Source: a virus. Taken from it: 64,000 nucleotides of DNA. The stretch spans positions 91,153-155,152 of the IMG/VR virus record IMGVR_UViG_3300020182_000010, one strand, 5' to 3'. Below are positions 45,906 through 54,459 of the stretch, piece after piece. A program made the position numbers and the translations under genes. The notes under the pieces are model-generated. The model was not told where the DNA came from and made no database searches. It was given only the letters and a program-made list of their open reading frames with translations. How positions within the stretch are numbered: position 1 is the first letter of the stretch; each line of letters begins with the position of its first letter.

Positions 45906-47036
45906 TTAAAGTGACATGCCACCAAATGTATTCTTATCAACATCTTGTTTGACACCACCAACTACATATGATGAAATTTCAGTCTCTTGAGGCGCAACTT
46001 GAACTTCTGCGCCAGCGATCCACTTTTGTGTCCATGGCAGAGGATTTGCTTGAGGTGTTGTATACGGACATTTTAAACCTACAGCCGTCATACGTTTACA
46101 ACAAATCCATTCAATATAATCACTTAACAATTGTGTGTTTAGACCAATCATTGACCCATCTTTGAATAGATAATTTGCCCATGCTTTTTCTTGCTCGACT
46201 GCATCAACAAACATTTGAATACACTCTGCTTCTGTTTCTTTGGCAATTTGGATATAGTCTGGATCATCTTTTGGCAGAAGTTTTAGAAGTGTTTGTGTTG
46301 AACCCAAATGTAGATTTTCATCACGGGCAATCAATTTAATAATTTTAGCATTACCTTCCATCTTCTTCAATTCTGCGAATGCCCAAGAACATGCAAATGA
46401 AACATAAAAGCGAACACCCTCAAGAATGTTGACACTCATAAGTGTTTTGTAAAGTAATTTCTTAATTTCATACTTATCAATAACAACTTCATTGCCATTA
46501 ACAGTATGGGTACCTTCACCCAATAGATTGAAATATGAGGTCATATCAATTAGTTGGTCATAGCATTCTGAAATATCATCAGCACATTCCATGATTTCTT
46601 CAATATCCATCATACCATCAAATACTTTTGATGGGTCAGAATATACATTACGAATGATGTGAGTGTATGAACGCGAATGAATTGTTTCACTGAATGTCCA
46701 AGTTTGAATCCATGCTTCTAGTTCTGGAATAGTTACCAGCGGTCCGAATGCCTCTACTGGAGCACGACCTTGTACACTATCTAACAGAATTTGACGCTTT
46801 AGATTTGATGTAAAAATATGACGTTCATTGTCTGTAAGATTCTTAAAATCGTTTGAATCTTTAGTTACATCAACTTCTTCTGGACGCCAAAAGAACCCAA
46901 GTTGTTTGTCTGTTAGTTTGTCAAACTGCTTATACTTTAACATATCATAACGTTGAATAGCAACGCTGCCTGCAGGATCCATGAAGGCCAATGCTTTAGT
47001 ATGATCTGTCTTATTCTGTGAATTAAATACACTCAT
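45906..47036 (-). CDS. nrdB: Ribonucleotide reductase class Ia, small subunit
   Basis: The protein has 376 residues, close to the family length. Iron-binding helices are visible: W-T-F-S-E-T-I-H-S-R-S-Y-T-H-I with Glu and His ligands near residue 110, E-I-M-E-C-A-D-D, and the later A-R-D-E-N-L-H-L with Glu/His near residue 235. The small subunit holds the diiron-tyrosyl radical used by NrdA to make dNTPs. The C-terminal tail (TFGGMSL-like end, FGGMSL) would dock on the large subunit. It lies 15 nt after nrdA. Confidence 0.92.
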   Translation of the reverse strand: MSVFNSQNKTDHTKALAFMDPAGSVAIQRYDMLKYKQFDKLTDKQLGFFWRPEEVDVTKDSNDFKNLTDNERHIFTSNLKRQILLDSVQGRAPVEAFGPLVTIPELEAWIQTWTFSETIHSRSYTHIIRNVYSDPSKVFDGMMDIEEIMECADDISECYDQLIDMTSYFNLLGEGTHTVNGNEVVIDKYEIKKLLYKTLMSVNILEGVRFYVSFACSWAFAELKKMEGNAKIIKLIARDENLHLGSTQTLLKLLPKDDPDYIQIAKETEAECIQMFVDAVEQEKAWANYLFKDGSMIGLNTQLLSDYIEWICCKRMTAVGLKCPYTTPQANPLPWTQKWIAGAEVQVAPQETEISSYVVGGVKQDVDKNTFGGMSL

Positions 47037-47051
47037 TTTATATACCCTTAT

Positions 47052-49343
47052 TTAAATTACGCAACTATCACAATCATCGTCATCTACTTGTGATATTGAT
47101 AGTGGTTCGTCCATTAGTTTGTCAATGTCAATTTCGCCTTGGCCATCGAATGTGTTGAAATAATACAATTGCTTGCCTCCATACTTATAGAACATAATAA
47201 GATGTTGGAGCATTGTAGACATTGGAATTTTTTCTTCATCATAGAACACAGGATTGTAACTTGTGTTTACTGAAATTCCTTGGTCAATATACTTCTGTAA
47301 AACTGCTACGATCTTGAGGTAACCTTCAGGAGATGTTTGATCCCATAGCAATTCATATTTGTTTTTTAGTTTGTGAATTCCTGGCACAACTTGTTTTAGT
47401 ACACCGTGTTTAGACTGTTTGATTGATACTAGTGAACGTGGTGGTTCAATACCATTAGTACTGTTACTAATTTGTGCAGAGGTTTCTGCTGGCATAAGCG
47501 CCATCAATGTAGAATTACGAATACCATATTCTTTCAAATCTGCACGAAGTCCATCCCAATCTTGACGTTCTTGGTGTGTTACTAATTCATCAACATCAAT
47601 TTTACGAGTATCAATAGGCACAATGCCTTGGCCGTATTTGGTCTCATTTGAACCAGTACATGATCCCATTTCTTTTGCAAGTTCAACACTTGCTTTAATT
47701 AAATAATAACTCCATGCTTCTGCCCATTCATCAATCATATCCAAATTTGGATTTGTATATGTCATATCATTCTTTGCCATCCAATATGCGAAGTTAATAA
47801 TACCGACGCCAACAGGTCTACGCTTCAATGTGGATAATTCAGCAGCTAATACTGGATAACGCTGATAATCAAGTAACGCATCAATGCCACGAACTGCAAG
47901 GCGACTAACACGTTCAAAATCAGTGAGTGTTTTAATATTACCCCAATTGATTGCTGCTAGTGTACATAGTGAAATTTCACCGTCTGGATCATTTAGATTG
48001 CTTAAAGGTCTAGTAGGAAGATTAATTTCCTGACATAGATTTGATTGGCGCACAGGTGCAATATCCTGTAAAAATGAACTATGTGTATTAGCATGGTCAA
48101 CATTCATGAGATAGATACGACCAGTATTTTTACGCTCATTCATAAATGCTGAAAACAGTTCACTTGCTGGAATAGATTTTTGTCTAATAGAACTATCATT
48201 CTCAGCAAGTTCATACAAACGTTTAAATTCGTCCTGGTCATTAAAGAATGATTCATACAAACCTGGGACATCTGCTGGTGAAAATAATGTAATGTCACCA
48301 CCAGTCATTAGGCGCTCATACATAAGTTTGTTAAATTGAACACTATAATCTAAGTGACGAACTCGATTATCTTCTGTGCCTTTGTTATTTTTTAGAACAA
48401 GTAAATCTTCTACTTCTAGGTGCCATAATGGATAATGTAGAGTTGCGGCGCCGCCACGAACACCACCCTGAGAACATGATTTTACACTTGCTTGAAACAT
48501 TTTATAAAATGGAATAACACCAGTATGTGTAGCATCACCATTTCGGATTGGCGAATTGATAGCACGAATGCTACCAGCGCCAATGCCGATGCCTGCTTTT
48601 TGTGAAACATACTTCACAATAGCACCTGATGTTGCCGTTATTGAATCAAGAGAATCACCTGTTTCGATAACAACACAACTACTAAATTGACGCTGTGGTG
48701 TTCTGACACCAGCCATTACAGGAGTTGGTAAACTAATGTCAAAATTACTCACAGCATCATAGTAGTCTTTTACCCATTTCATACGGGTATCTTTTGGATA
48801 GTTAGAAAAAAGAGTAGCAGCGATAAGGACATATGCAACTTGTGGTGTTTCGTACAATTGCTTAGTTGCACGATTTTGCGCAAGGTATTTGCCGCGAAAT
48901 TGTTCCATTCCCACATATGATATATTGAAATCTCTTTCATGCTTTACAAAAGCATTAATTCTTTCCCATTCATCATCATCATAAGAACCTAATAGTTCTG
49001 AATCATAAAACCCATCAGTAGTGTTTTTTTCTACTATCGCTTTTACATGCCATGGATCAAATGAACCGTACACTTCTTTGCGAATATGATAGTTAATCAG
49101 ATTTCCAGCAACCCATTGATAATTTGGGGTATCCTCAGTAATCAAATCGGCTGCGGATTTAATCAATGTTTCTTGAATTTCTGCACTTGTTATGCCATCG
49201 TAAAATTGTATGTGAGATTTGATTTCAACTTCACTAGGTGATACACCTGCGATACCATCACACGCAAAAAATACTACCTTATGCATTTTATCAAGGTCTA
49301 ATTCTTTTTTAGTGCCGTCCCGTTTTGCTACATTTATTACCAT
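47052..49343 (-). CDS. nrdA: Ribonucleotide reductase class Ia, large subunit
   Basis: The protein has 763 residues, the full class I length. The N-terminus (VINVAKRDGTKKELDLDKMHKVVFFAC) is the ATP-cone. The active-site cysteines are in Q-F-S-S-C-V-V near residue 222 and R-Q-S-N-L-C-Q-E-I-N, with the usual N-x-C-x-E segment near residue 437. R-G-G-A-A-T-L-H-Y-P and M-P-A-E-T-S-A-Q-I-S-N are also standard. The C-terminus ends D-D-C-D-S-C-V-I, the CxxC redox tail. It reduces ribonucleotides for phage DNA synthesis. Confidence 0.95.
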   Translation of the reverse strand: MVINVAKRDGTKKELDLDKMHKVVFFACDGIAGVSPSEVEIKSHIQFYDGITSAEIQETLIKSAADLITEDTPNYQWVAGNLINYHIRKEVYGSFDPWHVKAIVEKNTTDGFYDSELLGSYDDDEWERINAFVKHERDFNISYVGMEQFRGKYLAQNRATKQLYETPQVAYVLIAATLFSNYPKDTRMKWVKDYYDAVSNFDISLPTPVMAGVRTPQRQFSSCVVIETGDSLDSITATSGAIVKYVSQKAGIGIGAGSIRAINSPIRNGDATHTGVIPFYKMFQASVKSCSQGGVRGGAATLHYPLWHLEVEDLLVLKNNKGTEDNRVRHLDYSVQFNKLMYERLMTGGDITLFSPADVPGLYESFFNDQDEFKRLYELAENDSSIRQKSIPASELFSAFMNERKNTGRIYLMNVDHANTHSSFLQDIAPVRQSNLCQEINLPTRPLSNLNDPDGEISLCTLAAINWGNIKTLTDFERVSRLAVRGIDALLDYQRYPVLAAELSTLKRRPVGVGIINFAYWMAKNDMTYTNPNLDMIDEWAEAWSYYLIKASVELAKEMGSCTGSNETKYGQGIVPIDTRKIDVDELVTHQERQDWDGLRADLKEYGIRNSTLMALMPAETSAQISNSTNGIEPPRSLVSIKQSKHGVLKQVVPGIHKLKNKYELLWDQTSPEGYLKIVAVLQKYIDQGISVNTSYNPVFYDEEKIPMSTMLQHLIMFYKYGGKQLYYFNTFDGQGEIDIDKLMDEPLSISQVDDDDCDSCVI

Positions 49344-49369
49344 TTATTCATTTCTCCGAAATCGCAATG

Positions 49370-49377
49370 TATTTACA
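49370..49377 (-). promoter_or_regulatory. Late promoter-like element before nrdA
   Basis: TGTAAATACA on the minus strand, 27 bp before nrdA. One base differs from the late core, so use as a promoter is uncertain. Confidence 0.35.
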
Positions 49378-49392
49378 CATTTTACACTTTAC

Positions 49393-49860
49393 TTAATATC
49401 TATTGTTTATATCCGCATCTTCCATACCGGCGACACGTAATTTTATTATATTACTAAGTTGAAAATGCTTTATTTCAAATCCCTTAGTAATCCCTTGAAA
49501 CTTATTTCTCATAAGTGCTACCTGATTAATTAGTTCAGATATGGCAACAACTTCTGCTTCACCATCAGAATATTTTTCAGCATCCCTGCTTGATAATGCT
49601 TTATTATAATTTTCTAAATATTTACGCAAATATTCACTTCGTTTCTTTCTTAGTTGTATATTTAGATGTTCTAGTATAGCCTCTAATTCTTGCAACTGCC
49701 CAAATCTATGTTCGACATATCCAGGCAGTTGTGTGGATGCTTTTTCAATATTACCTGTTACTTTTACTTCTTTTTTTGCTTCTGTAAGTTCGATTTCAAA
49801 GTGGTCTAAAAAAGCAGGAATATTATTCCAATCAGCAACTATCTTACTATACCAATTCAT
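49393..49860 (-). CDS. uvsY: UvsY-like recombination mediator
   Basis: The protein has 155 residues, near T4 UvsY. The helical N-terminal part is charged. The C-terminal half holds L-S-S-R-D-A-E-K-Y-S-D-G-E, ISELINQVALMRNKFQGI and G-F-E-I-K-H-F-Q-L-S-N-I-I-K-L-R-V-A-G, which matches what I know of UvsY of marine T4-like phages. UvsY helps UvsX replace gp32 on single-stranded DNA. Both partners lie 1-3 kb upstream. Confidence 0.8.
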   Translation of the reverse strand: MNWYSKIVADWNNIPAFLDHFEIELTEAKKEVKVTGNIEKASTQLPGYVEHRFGQLQELEAILEHLNIQLRKKRSEYLRKYLENYNKALSSRDAEKYSDGEAEVVAISELINQVALMRNKFQGITKGFEIKHFQLSNIIKLRVAGMEDADINNRY

Positions 49861-50105
49861 CCGTCATACTCATCCCATTCATCGTCCCATTCATCGTCAG
49901 TATCATCATTAACAAAATATCGGTCGAATGCTGTTTGTAGAATTTTATCATCATCCACCATTTCAAATATTTCAGTTTTTCTGATACCATGGTCATCCAA
50001 TATTTTTATTAGACGTTCAGCAGATTCCATTTTATCCTTTGCTGGAATAAAAGATTTAAGTGTATTCCAAACATCAAGTAATATTTCTGTATCACTGGTA
50101 GCCAT
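49857..50105 (-). CDS. Acidic hypothetical protein, 82 aa
   Basis: A helical N-terminal part (EILLDVWNTLKSFIPAKDKMESAERLIKIL) is followed by a second helical pair (GIRKTEIFEMVDDDKILQTAFDRY) and a very acidic tail (DDTDDEWDDEWDEYDG). It overlaps uvsY by 4 nt. It may be a small recombination partner; no family is named. Confidence 0.6.
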   Translation of the reverse strand: MATSDTEILLDVWNTLKSFIPAKDKMESAERLIKILDDHGIRKTEIFEMVDDDKILQTAFDRYFVNDDTDDEWDDEWDEYDG

Positions 50106-50108
50106 AAA

Positions 50109-50558
50109 TCATCCTTCATATATTGCTGAGTTAGCACCGTGTTCTGCACATTCAGATTTTACACAATAGCATCTATTATTAGTTAATTCACGAACAAGTT
50201 TGTCAGCAAATTTATATGCATGTTCTGCAAACTTTTCTGCGCCCACACCATCCATCACTGTTAATTCTGCCAAACCTGCTGATTCTAGTTCAGTTAATTT
50301 ATACAACATTGGATCAGCCCTGTCAACTACTACTTTATGATCAAAATTATCTTCTAGCCATTTCTTCAATGGCTTTAGCCCACCAAAATCTACTGCCCAA
50401 TTACGATGATCTAAATCATCGCACCCAAACGTAAATTTGAATGCTAGACTATATCCATGTAAAAAGCGACAATGCGAATGGTCTGCATGCGGTTGTCTGA
50501 ATACTGCAGATAGTCCTATATTGTGTCCATAACTCTTTGTAGAATAGTACTTAGCCAT
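50109..50558 (-). CDS. 6-pyruvoyl-tetrahydropterin synthase/QueD-like protein
   Basis: The protein has 149 residues, tunnelling (T-fold) family. The zinc-site region is S-Y-G-H-N-I-G at residue 12 and S-H-C-R-F-L-H-G-Y-S near residue 31; the catalytic Cys is present. The third zinc His of the usual C-x-x-x-H-G-H is Tyr here (HGY), so metal binding may be altered. W-A-V-D-F-G-G-L-K and F-D-H-K-V-V, and the late acidic Glu (KSECAEHG), are as in the family. Enzymes of the family lead to queuosine precursors or pterins; no other queuosine gene was found in the window. Confidence 0.8.
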   Translation of the reverse strand: MAKYYSTKSYGHNIGLSAVFRQPHADHSHCRFLHGYSLAFKFTFGCDDLDHRNWAVDFGGLKPLKKWLEDNFDHKVVVDRADPMLYKLTELESAGLAELTVMDGVGAEKFAEHAYKFADKLVRELTNNRCYCVKSECAEHGANSAIYEG

Positions 50559-50560
50559 TT

Positions 50561-51673
50561 CTAAACCTCATTAACTTCTAAGTTTTCATCAATAATTTCA
50601 CCATTTGAATCAACTTCAAGTGTTTCAAGTCCATGTTCATCAGCATCTAAATCTTCGTTATTCCAATCATTGATCACAATGTCAAGTTTTTCATCTGTCC
50701 AGTTTTTACGAAATTCAATGATTTCATCACCTGATTTGGTGACATATCGCAAGCGATTGCCTTGCTTTACAAGCAAACCTTTTGCTTCAAAAAATTCAAT
50801 TAGTCCTGAGTAAGGTGACATACCAGTTTCATATGGAATTTCTACTTGCACACTTTCAAATGGTTTTGAATATCGAGTTTTTACAACTTTACACGCTGCT
50901 CTAATACCATGTACTTGAGATGTTTTGTTGCCGTCTGCATCTACTTTTAGTTTTAGTTTACGCATAGCGATAACAATGCTTGATGCATAGATAAAGCCTT
51001 GTCCACCCGAGATCTTGTCATCTGGATCAAACATATCCTGTGATGCATATGTATGATTTGTGGCAATCATACCAATATTAAAATCTCCAAACATATTTAC
51101 ACAGTTACGAACTAGTGCAGCAAGTGCTTTGGGTTTACGACCCATGTCACCTTTCATATCACCCTTTTCAAACTGTGTTACATCAGTTGGTGTTAACATC
51201 ATGCCCAAACTATCAAGTACAAAAAGAACTTTTGGACGCTCTGCATCCTCTACATCAGCATATTCTTTGCGATAATCTGTCATAAAATCTGATATAATTC
51301 TTGCGACATCATCAATCATTGCGACATTTAATTTTAATAGTTTATCATCGCTTGTATCTACATTTAGCGCATGTAACCATGATTCATCAAGTGCATTTTC
51401 ACTATCAATAAGAACTACAAAGATACCTTGATCCTGTGCATTTTTGACAATGTTACCAGCTGCAATATATGATTTACCTGCGCCGGACTCTCCGGCAAGA
51501 ACAGTAACTTTACCAAGTGGAATACCTTTGTGAAAGTCATTAGATATTAACTTATTTAGACAGTAGTTACCTGTTGAAATCCATGTGTCTGGATCCCGAA
51601 ATCCCATAGACATACCTGGGACTGCTTTCGTAATACTCTTACGAAATTTTGAAGCATCGAATGCTTTAGCCAT
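50561..51673 (-). CDS. uvsX: UvsX recombinase (RecA-like)
   Basis: The protein has 370 residues. L-A-G-E-S-G-A-G-K-S-Y near residue 57 is Walker A. V-L-F-V-L-D-S-L-G-M-M near residue 145 is Walker B, with I-A-T-N-H-T-Y near residue 195 as the sensor strand. S-G-G-Q-G-F-I-Y is the L2 region. It forms filaments on single-stranded DNA for strand exchange. It follows the gp32 gene and a 25-nt hairpin in one transcript, as partner proteins. Confidence 0.92.
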   Translation of the reverse strand: MAKAFDASKFRKSITKAVPGMSMGFRDPDTWISTGNYCLNKLISNDFHKGIPLGKVTVLAGESGAGKSYIAAGNIVKNAQDQGIFVVLIDSENALDESWLHALNVDTSDDKLLKLNVAMIDDVARIISDFMTDYRKEYADVEDAERPKVLFVLDSLGMMLTPTDVTQFEKGDMKGDMGRKPKALAALVRNCVNMFGDFNIGMIATNHTYASQDMFDPDDKISGGQGFIYASSIVIAMRKLKLKVDADGNKTSQVHGIRAACKVVKTRYSKPFESVQVEIPYETGMSPYSGLIEFFEAKGLLVKQGNRLRYVTKSGDEIIEFRKNWTDEKLDIVINDWNNEDLDADEHGLETLEVDSNGEIIDENLEVNEV

Positions 51674-51702
51674 ATTAGACTCCTAATAAAAATGTATGAG
51701 AC

Positions 51703-51727
51703 AGGAGAGCAATATTATCGCTCTCCT
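51703..51727 (-). repeat. Hairpin between gp32 and uvsX
   Basis: AGGAGAGC and its complement form an 8-bp stem with a 9-nt loop. The U-run is on the plus-strand side only, so on the mRNA strand it is not a standard terminator. It may stabilise or separate the gp32 message from uvsX. Confidence 0.55.
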
Positions 51728-51747
51728 TTTTTATGTACGATCTACTA

Positions 51748-52740
51748 TTAATCAGTTTTACGATTACGGATCATTGCAAGAATATCAGACGCATCTGCGC
51801 CTGCATTACTAGTTGCTTCTTCTGCTACAGGGGCTGCAGCAGGTGCTGCGACAGGCTCTGCTTCAACTTTAGGTGCAGATGCAGTAACATGTGCTTGCGG
51901 TTTTGTTGTAATAGAAGATCCCACAGAACCATTAGAAATGGCTCCTTCAGGAACTTCCATGCCATATGGACGATAAAAGTTTGCCCAACGATTTGGATCA
52001 TACAACTCACCATCTACTGATGCTTCAAACATTTCCATAATTACACGAAGTTCATCTTCTGATGGACGTTTAGGCATGAAATCATTTAGGTTATACAACC
52101 CATGTGTTTCAATAGATTGGCGCTCTGCTTCATTTAGTGAACGCTCTTTACGAGCCCAATTTGAAGTTGAATAGTCTGCATATTGTCCTTTTTGTGTTTT
52201 AACAAGTCTAAAGTCAGTTCCTGCATCATAATCAGTTGGCAAGTTTTCCATATCAGGATCCATAAGTGCTGATTTCAATAACTTAAAGATTTGCGGACCA
52301 ATTACAAAACGACGGATAGGATTTTCTGGAGGGGTTTCATTCATAGGATCTGTTACAACAAATCCTTGAAAAATATATGAACGCTTTTTCCAGTATTTGC
52401 GGCCTAAATCTTCCATTGATGGGTCTTTGAACCATGGACGGATTTCTGCGTGAACAGGGCAAGTGTCTCCCCACATTTCAACGCACGGTACTTGCACTGA
52501 AATAGGCTTTTGTTCGCCGCCCAATACACCTGCAAATGGAATTTTTATTACTTGACGTTCACGCCAAAAGAATACATTGTCAGGGGAATCATCTGGTAAA
52601 AAACGAATAACTGCAGTACTATCATTATCCATATTCCAGAAAGGATAGATTGCGTCTGTGCCGCGTGATTGATTTGAATTTGTTTCTGCTTTATTTTCTT
52701 GTGCAAGCAGTTTTGCACGAATTTCTGCTAGTGTTGCCAT
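51748..52740 (-). CDS. 32: Single-stranded DNA-binding protein gp32
   Basis: The protein has 330 residues. The N-terminal helical, basic part (EIRAKLLAQENKAETNS) is the cooperative binding domain. The OB-fold core has the zinc site: V-P-C-V-E-M-W-G-D-T-C-P-V-H with Cys and His ligands near residue 85. Phe/Tyr/Lys-rich strands follow (YWKKRSYIFQGFVV). An Ala/Pro-rich linker (residues 280-310) and a short acidic C-terminus end the protein. It covers single-stranded DNA and works with UvsX/UvsY. Its own promoter has a 90-nt leader with a possible leader peptide. Confidence 0.9.
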   Translation of the reverse strand: MATLAEIRAKLLAQENKAETNSNQSRGTDAIYPFWNMDNDSTAVIRFLPDDSPDNVFFWRERQVIKIPFAGVLGGEQKPISVQVPCVEMWGDTCPVHAEIRPWFKDPSMEDLGRKYWKKRSYIFQGFVVTDPMNETPPENPIRRFVIGPQIFKLLKSALMDPDMENLPTDYDAGTDFRLVKTQKGQYADYSTSNWARKERSLNEAERQSIETHGLYNLNDFMPKRPSEDELRVIMEMFEASVDGELYDPNRWANFYRPYGMEVPEGAISNGSVGSSITTKPQAHVTASAPKVEAEPVAAPAAAPVAEEATSNAGADASDILAMIRNRKTD

Positions 52741-52752
52741 TTTACTTTTCCT

Positions 52753-52809
52753 TTATATTAGCCTTATTAGCCATGTTAGATTTATATTAGCTTTAGTTGT
52801 GATATGCAT
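52753..52809 (-). CDS. Possible leader peptide of gp32 gene, 18 aa
   Basis: An ATG at 52807-52809 follows AGAGAGGATA. The frame encodes MHITTKANINLTWLIRLI and ends TAA just before the AAGGAAAAG site of gene 32. The frame contains three copies of GCTAATA/GGCTAAT. It could couple translation to gp32 or just be a chance frame within an unstructured operator; T4 gp32 binds its own leader. Confidence 0.35.
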   Translation of the reverse strand: MHITTKANINLTWLIRLI

Positions 52810-52832
52810 TATCCTCTCTAGAGCATATATAC

Positions 52833-52861
52833 ATATTACAGTAATTATTTATCAATGTCAA
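52833..52861 (-). promoter_or_regulatory. Sigma70-like promoter, gp32
   Basis: TTGACA (52861-52856), 17 nt, TAATAT (52838-52833), without GAATC. Confidence 0.65.
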
Positions 52862-52892
52862 GCAAAAAGAGGGCATAATGCCCTCTTTTTAA
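52862..52892 (-). terminator. Rho-independent terminator
   Basis: AGAGGGCAT-T-ATGCCCTCT, perfect stem, followed by five T on the minus strand and then GCTTGACA. It ends the 52912-54432 transcript; bidirectional. Confidence 0.85.
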
Positions 52893-52911
52893 AATAAATT
52901 TTTATTAAATT

Positions 52912-54432
52912 TTAGTCGAAATAATTGAATGGTTTAAATGCTTCTGATAACATATCATCTATTTTATCTTCGATTGTGGTTTCTACCACGTCTTCCGAAA
53001 CTACATCTGCCATTTTTACAAGTCTAGCACCCATTTCTAATGATTCGCGCGCCACTGTATGTGGGGCTACTTTTACTTGTTCTGCAATGTTTCTTAAAAA
53101 TACAGATAATTCTGCTGCACGATCATTACTTCTATCATGCCTACGATTATCATCACACGATTCAACATGTATTCTACTAGCCAAATCTACAAACTTTTGC
53201 GCAAGACTGGGAGTTTTACTATCTTCATCTAGTTCAGTTTTCTTAATGCCACTAATGTCAATATTACTATCACGGTATGAAATAGTATTAACTGGCGAAC
53301 CGTCTTCATTACATGCTTCAATAATATTTTTAACACGCTCTAATTGATTTGTTTTTTGATTTTCTGATTCTGTTGTGTTTGCACGATGTATAAGAGGTAG
53401 AATATCTATTAATTTATCTTCGAATGTTGACTTTGTAAATTTTGATATATAATCATTCATAGTATCTTCTGACAAGTCAGACTTCTTAACCCACCATGAT
53501 CCACTTTCATCATCACAATCATGCTTACAATCAGTAGTTGGCTTGTGTTGTTCATCACCGCAATCTTTACATACTAATTTTTCTTTACCTGCTTCATTAA
53601 GTGCTAATGATTCTACAAAAGATGTATATCCTTTAGTACCTTGAATACGTTTAATACTTTCTTTGACTGATTCTATTTGTCTTTTTACATTAAGGACTAT
53701 GTCACGGTTTGTTTCATTTACCAATCCTTGTTTATTTACAATATTCATAAATTCTTTTAGTTTAACTAATGTAGTAGTTTGTTCAATAATTGCTTCTCCA
53801 ACCAAGTCACTTGGTACGCCACCATTACTAACGTGTCTAGCCATTGCACGTGCACCTGATAAATGTTTATTTGGATATTTAAAACGTTCACCATCTGAGT
53901 TTTCTACAAATATTGCAGAGATATTACGTGATCTTGCTCCGCGTTGTTCTTCATTGACTGAAGCTTTGTGTCTTATAATCAATCTAACATTTTCAAGAGT
54001 CTGGCGACTTGTTTTTGCCGAACCTTCTAATGGGCTCAGTCCTTCTCCTAATACATCACTCATTTCTTGCTCCTTACTATGTTTACTATTTGTTTCTATA
54101 TTATATGTATAATTTTTAGGTTCTATATGCTTGCCAAAGGTTCTAATATCAAAATCCATAAGATTACTTTTAGATAAATTTTTAATTAAATTTATCATTT
54201 TTTCTACCTTAGGTGTATTAATATCAACATTTTCTCCAATATGAAATTTTATTTCAGACGAATTATCATCTATAAATATCATAATATTGGGGTCTTGCAC
54301 ATAGAAATATCTTGCATCCTCTGGTACTGCAACACTTTTACCATCCTCATTTGAAAATAATTTAGGCGATAGCCCATTACCTTGTAATATTCTCATTACT
54401 TTTTCTGCGATATTTTTAAAATTAATTGCCAT
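52912..54432 (-). CDS. Virion-type protein with zinc-binding insert, 506 aa
   Basis: Residues 1-95 form an N-terminal domain (NIAEKVMRILQGNGLSPKLFS, ARYFYVQDPNIMIFIDDNSS). A helical middle follows with repeats of charged residues and R-G-A-R-S-R-N-I-S-A-I-F-V-E-N-S-D-G-E. Near residue 285, C-K-D-C-G...C-K-H-D-C is a Cys/His-rich insert able to bind zinc. The C-terminal 120 residues (SLAQKFVDLASRIHVESC, ELSVFLRNIAEQVKV) are helical. From memory similar proteins of T4-like cyanophages are structural. It has a late promoter and terminator. Confidence 0.6.
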   Translation of the reverse strand: MAINFKNIAEKVMRILQGNGLSPKLFSNEDGKSVAVPEDARYFYVQDPNIMIFIDDNSSEIKFHIGENVDINTPKVEKMINLIKNLSKSNLMDFDIRTFGKHIEPKNYTYNIETNSKHSKEQEMSDVLGEGLSPLEGSAKTSRQTLENVRLIIRHKASVNEEQRGARSRNISAIFVENSDGERFKYPNKHLSGARAMARHVSNGGVPSDLVGEAIIEQTTTLVKLKEFMNIVNKQGLVNETNRDIVLNVKRQIESVKESIKRIQGTKGYTSFVESLALNEAGKEKLVCKDCGDEQHKPTTDCKHDCDDESGSWWVKKSDLSEDTMNDYISKFTKSTFEDKLIDILPLIHRANTTESENQKTNQLERVKNIIEACNEDGSPVNTISYRDSNIDISGIKKTELDEDSKTPSLAQKFVDLASRIHVESCDDNRRHDRSNDRAAELSVFLRNIAEQVKVAPHTVARESLEMGARLVKMADVVSEDVVETTIEDKIDDMLSEAFKPFNYFD

Positions 54433-54451
54433 AATATTGTTCCCTTTTTAG

Positions 54452-54459
54452 TATTTATC
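54452..54459 (-). promoter_or_regulatory. T4-like late promoter
   Basis: GATAAATACT on the minus strand, 20 bp before the 506-aa gene and overlapping the end of the terminase gene. Confidence 0.6.

Noticed and set aside
50109-50558. Claim of queuosine-type DNA modification
   Set aside because: Only the QueD-like gene is visible; the other required genes are absent from the window.
51703-51727. Rho-independent terminator for gene 32
   Set aside because: On the minus strand the stem is not followed by a U-run; the U-run lies on the plus side, where no plus-strand transcript is known.
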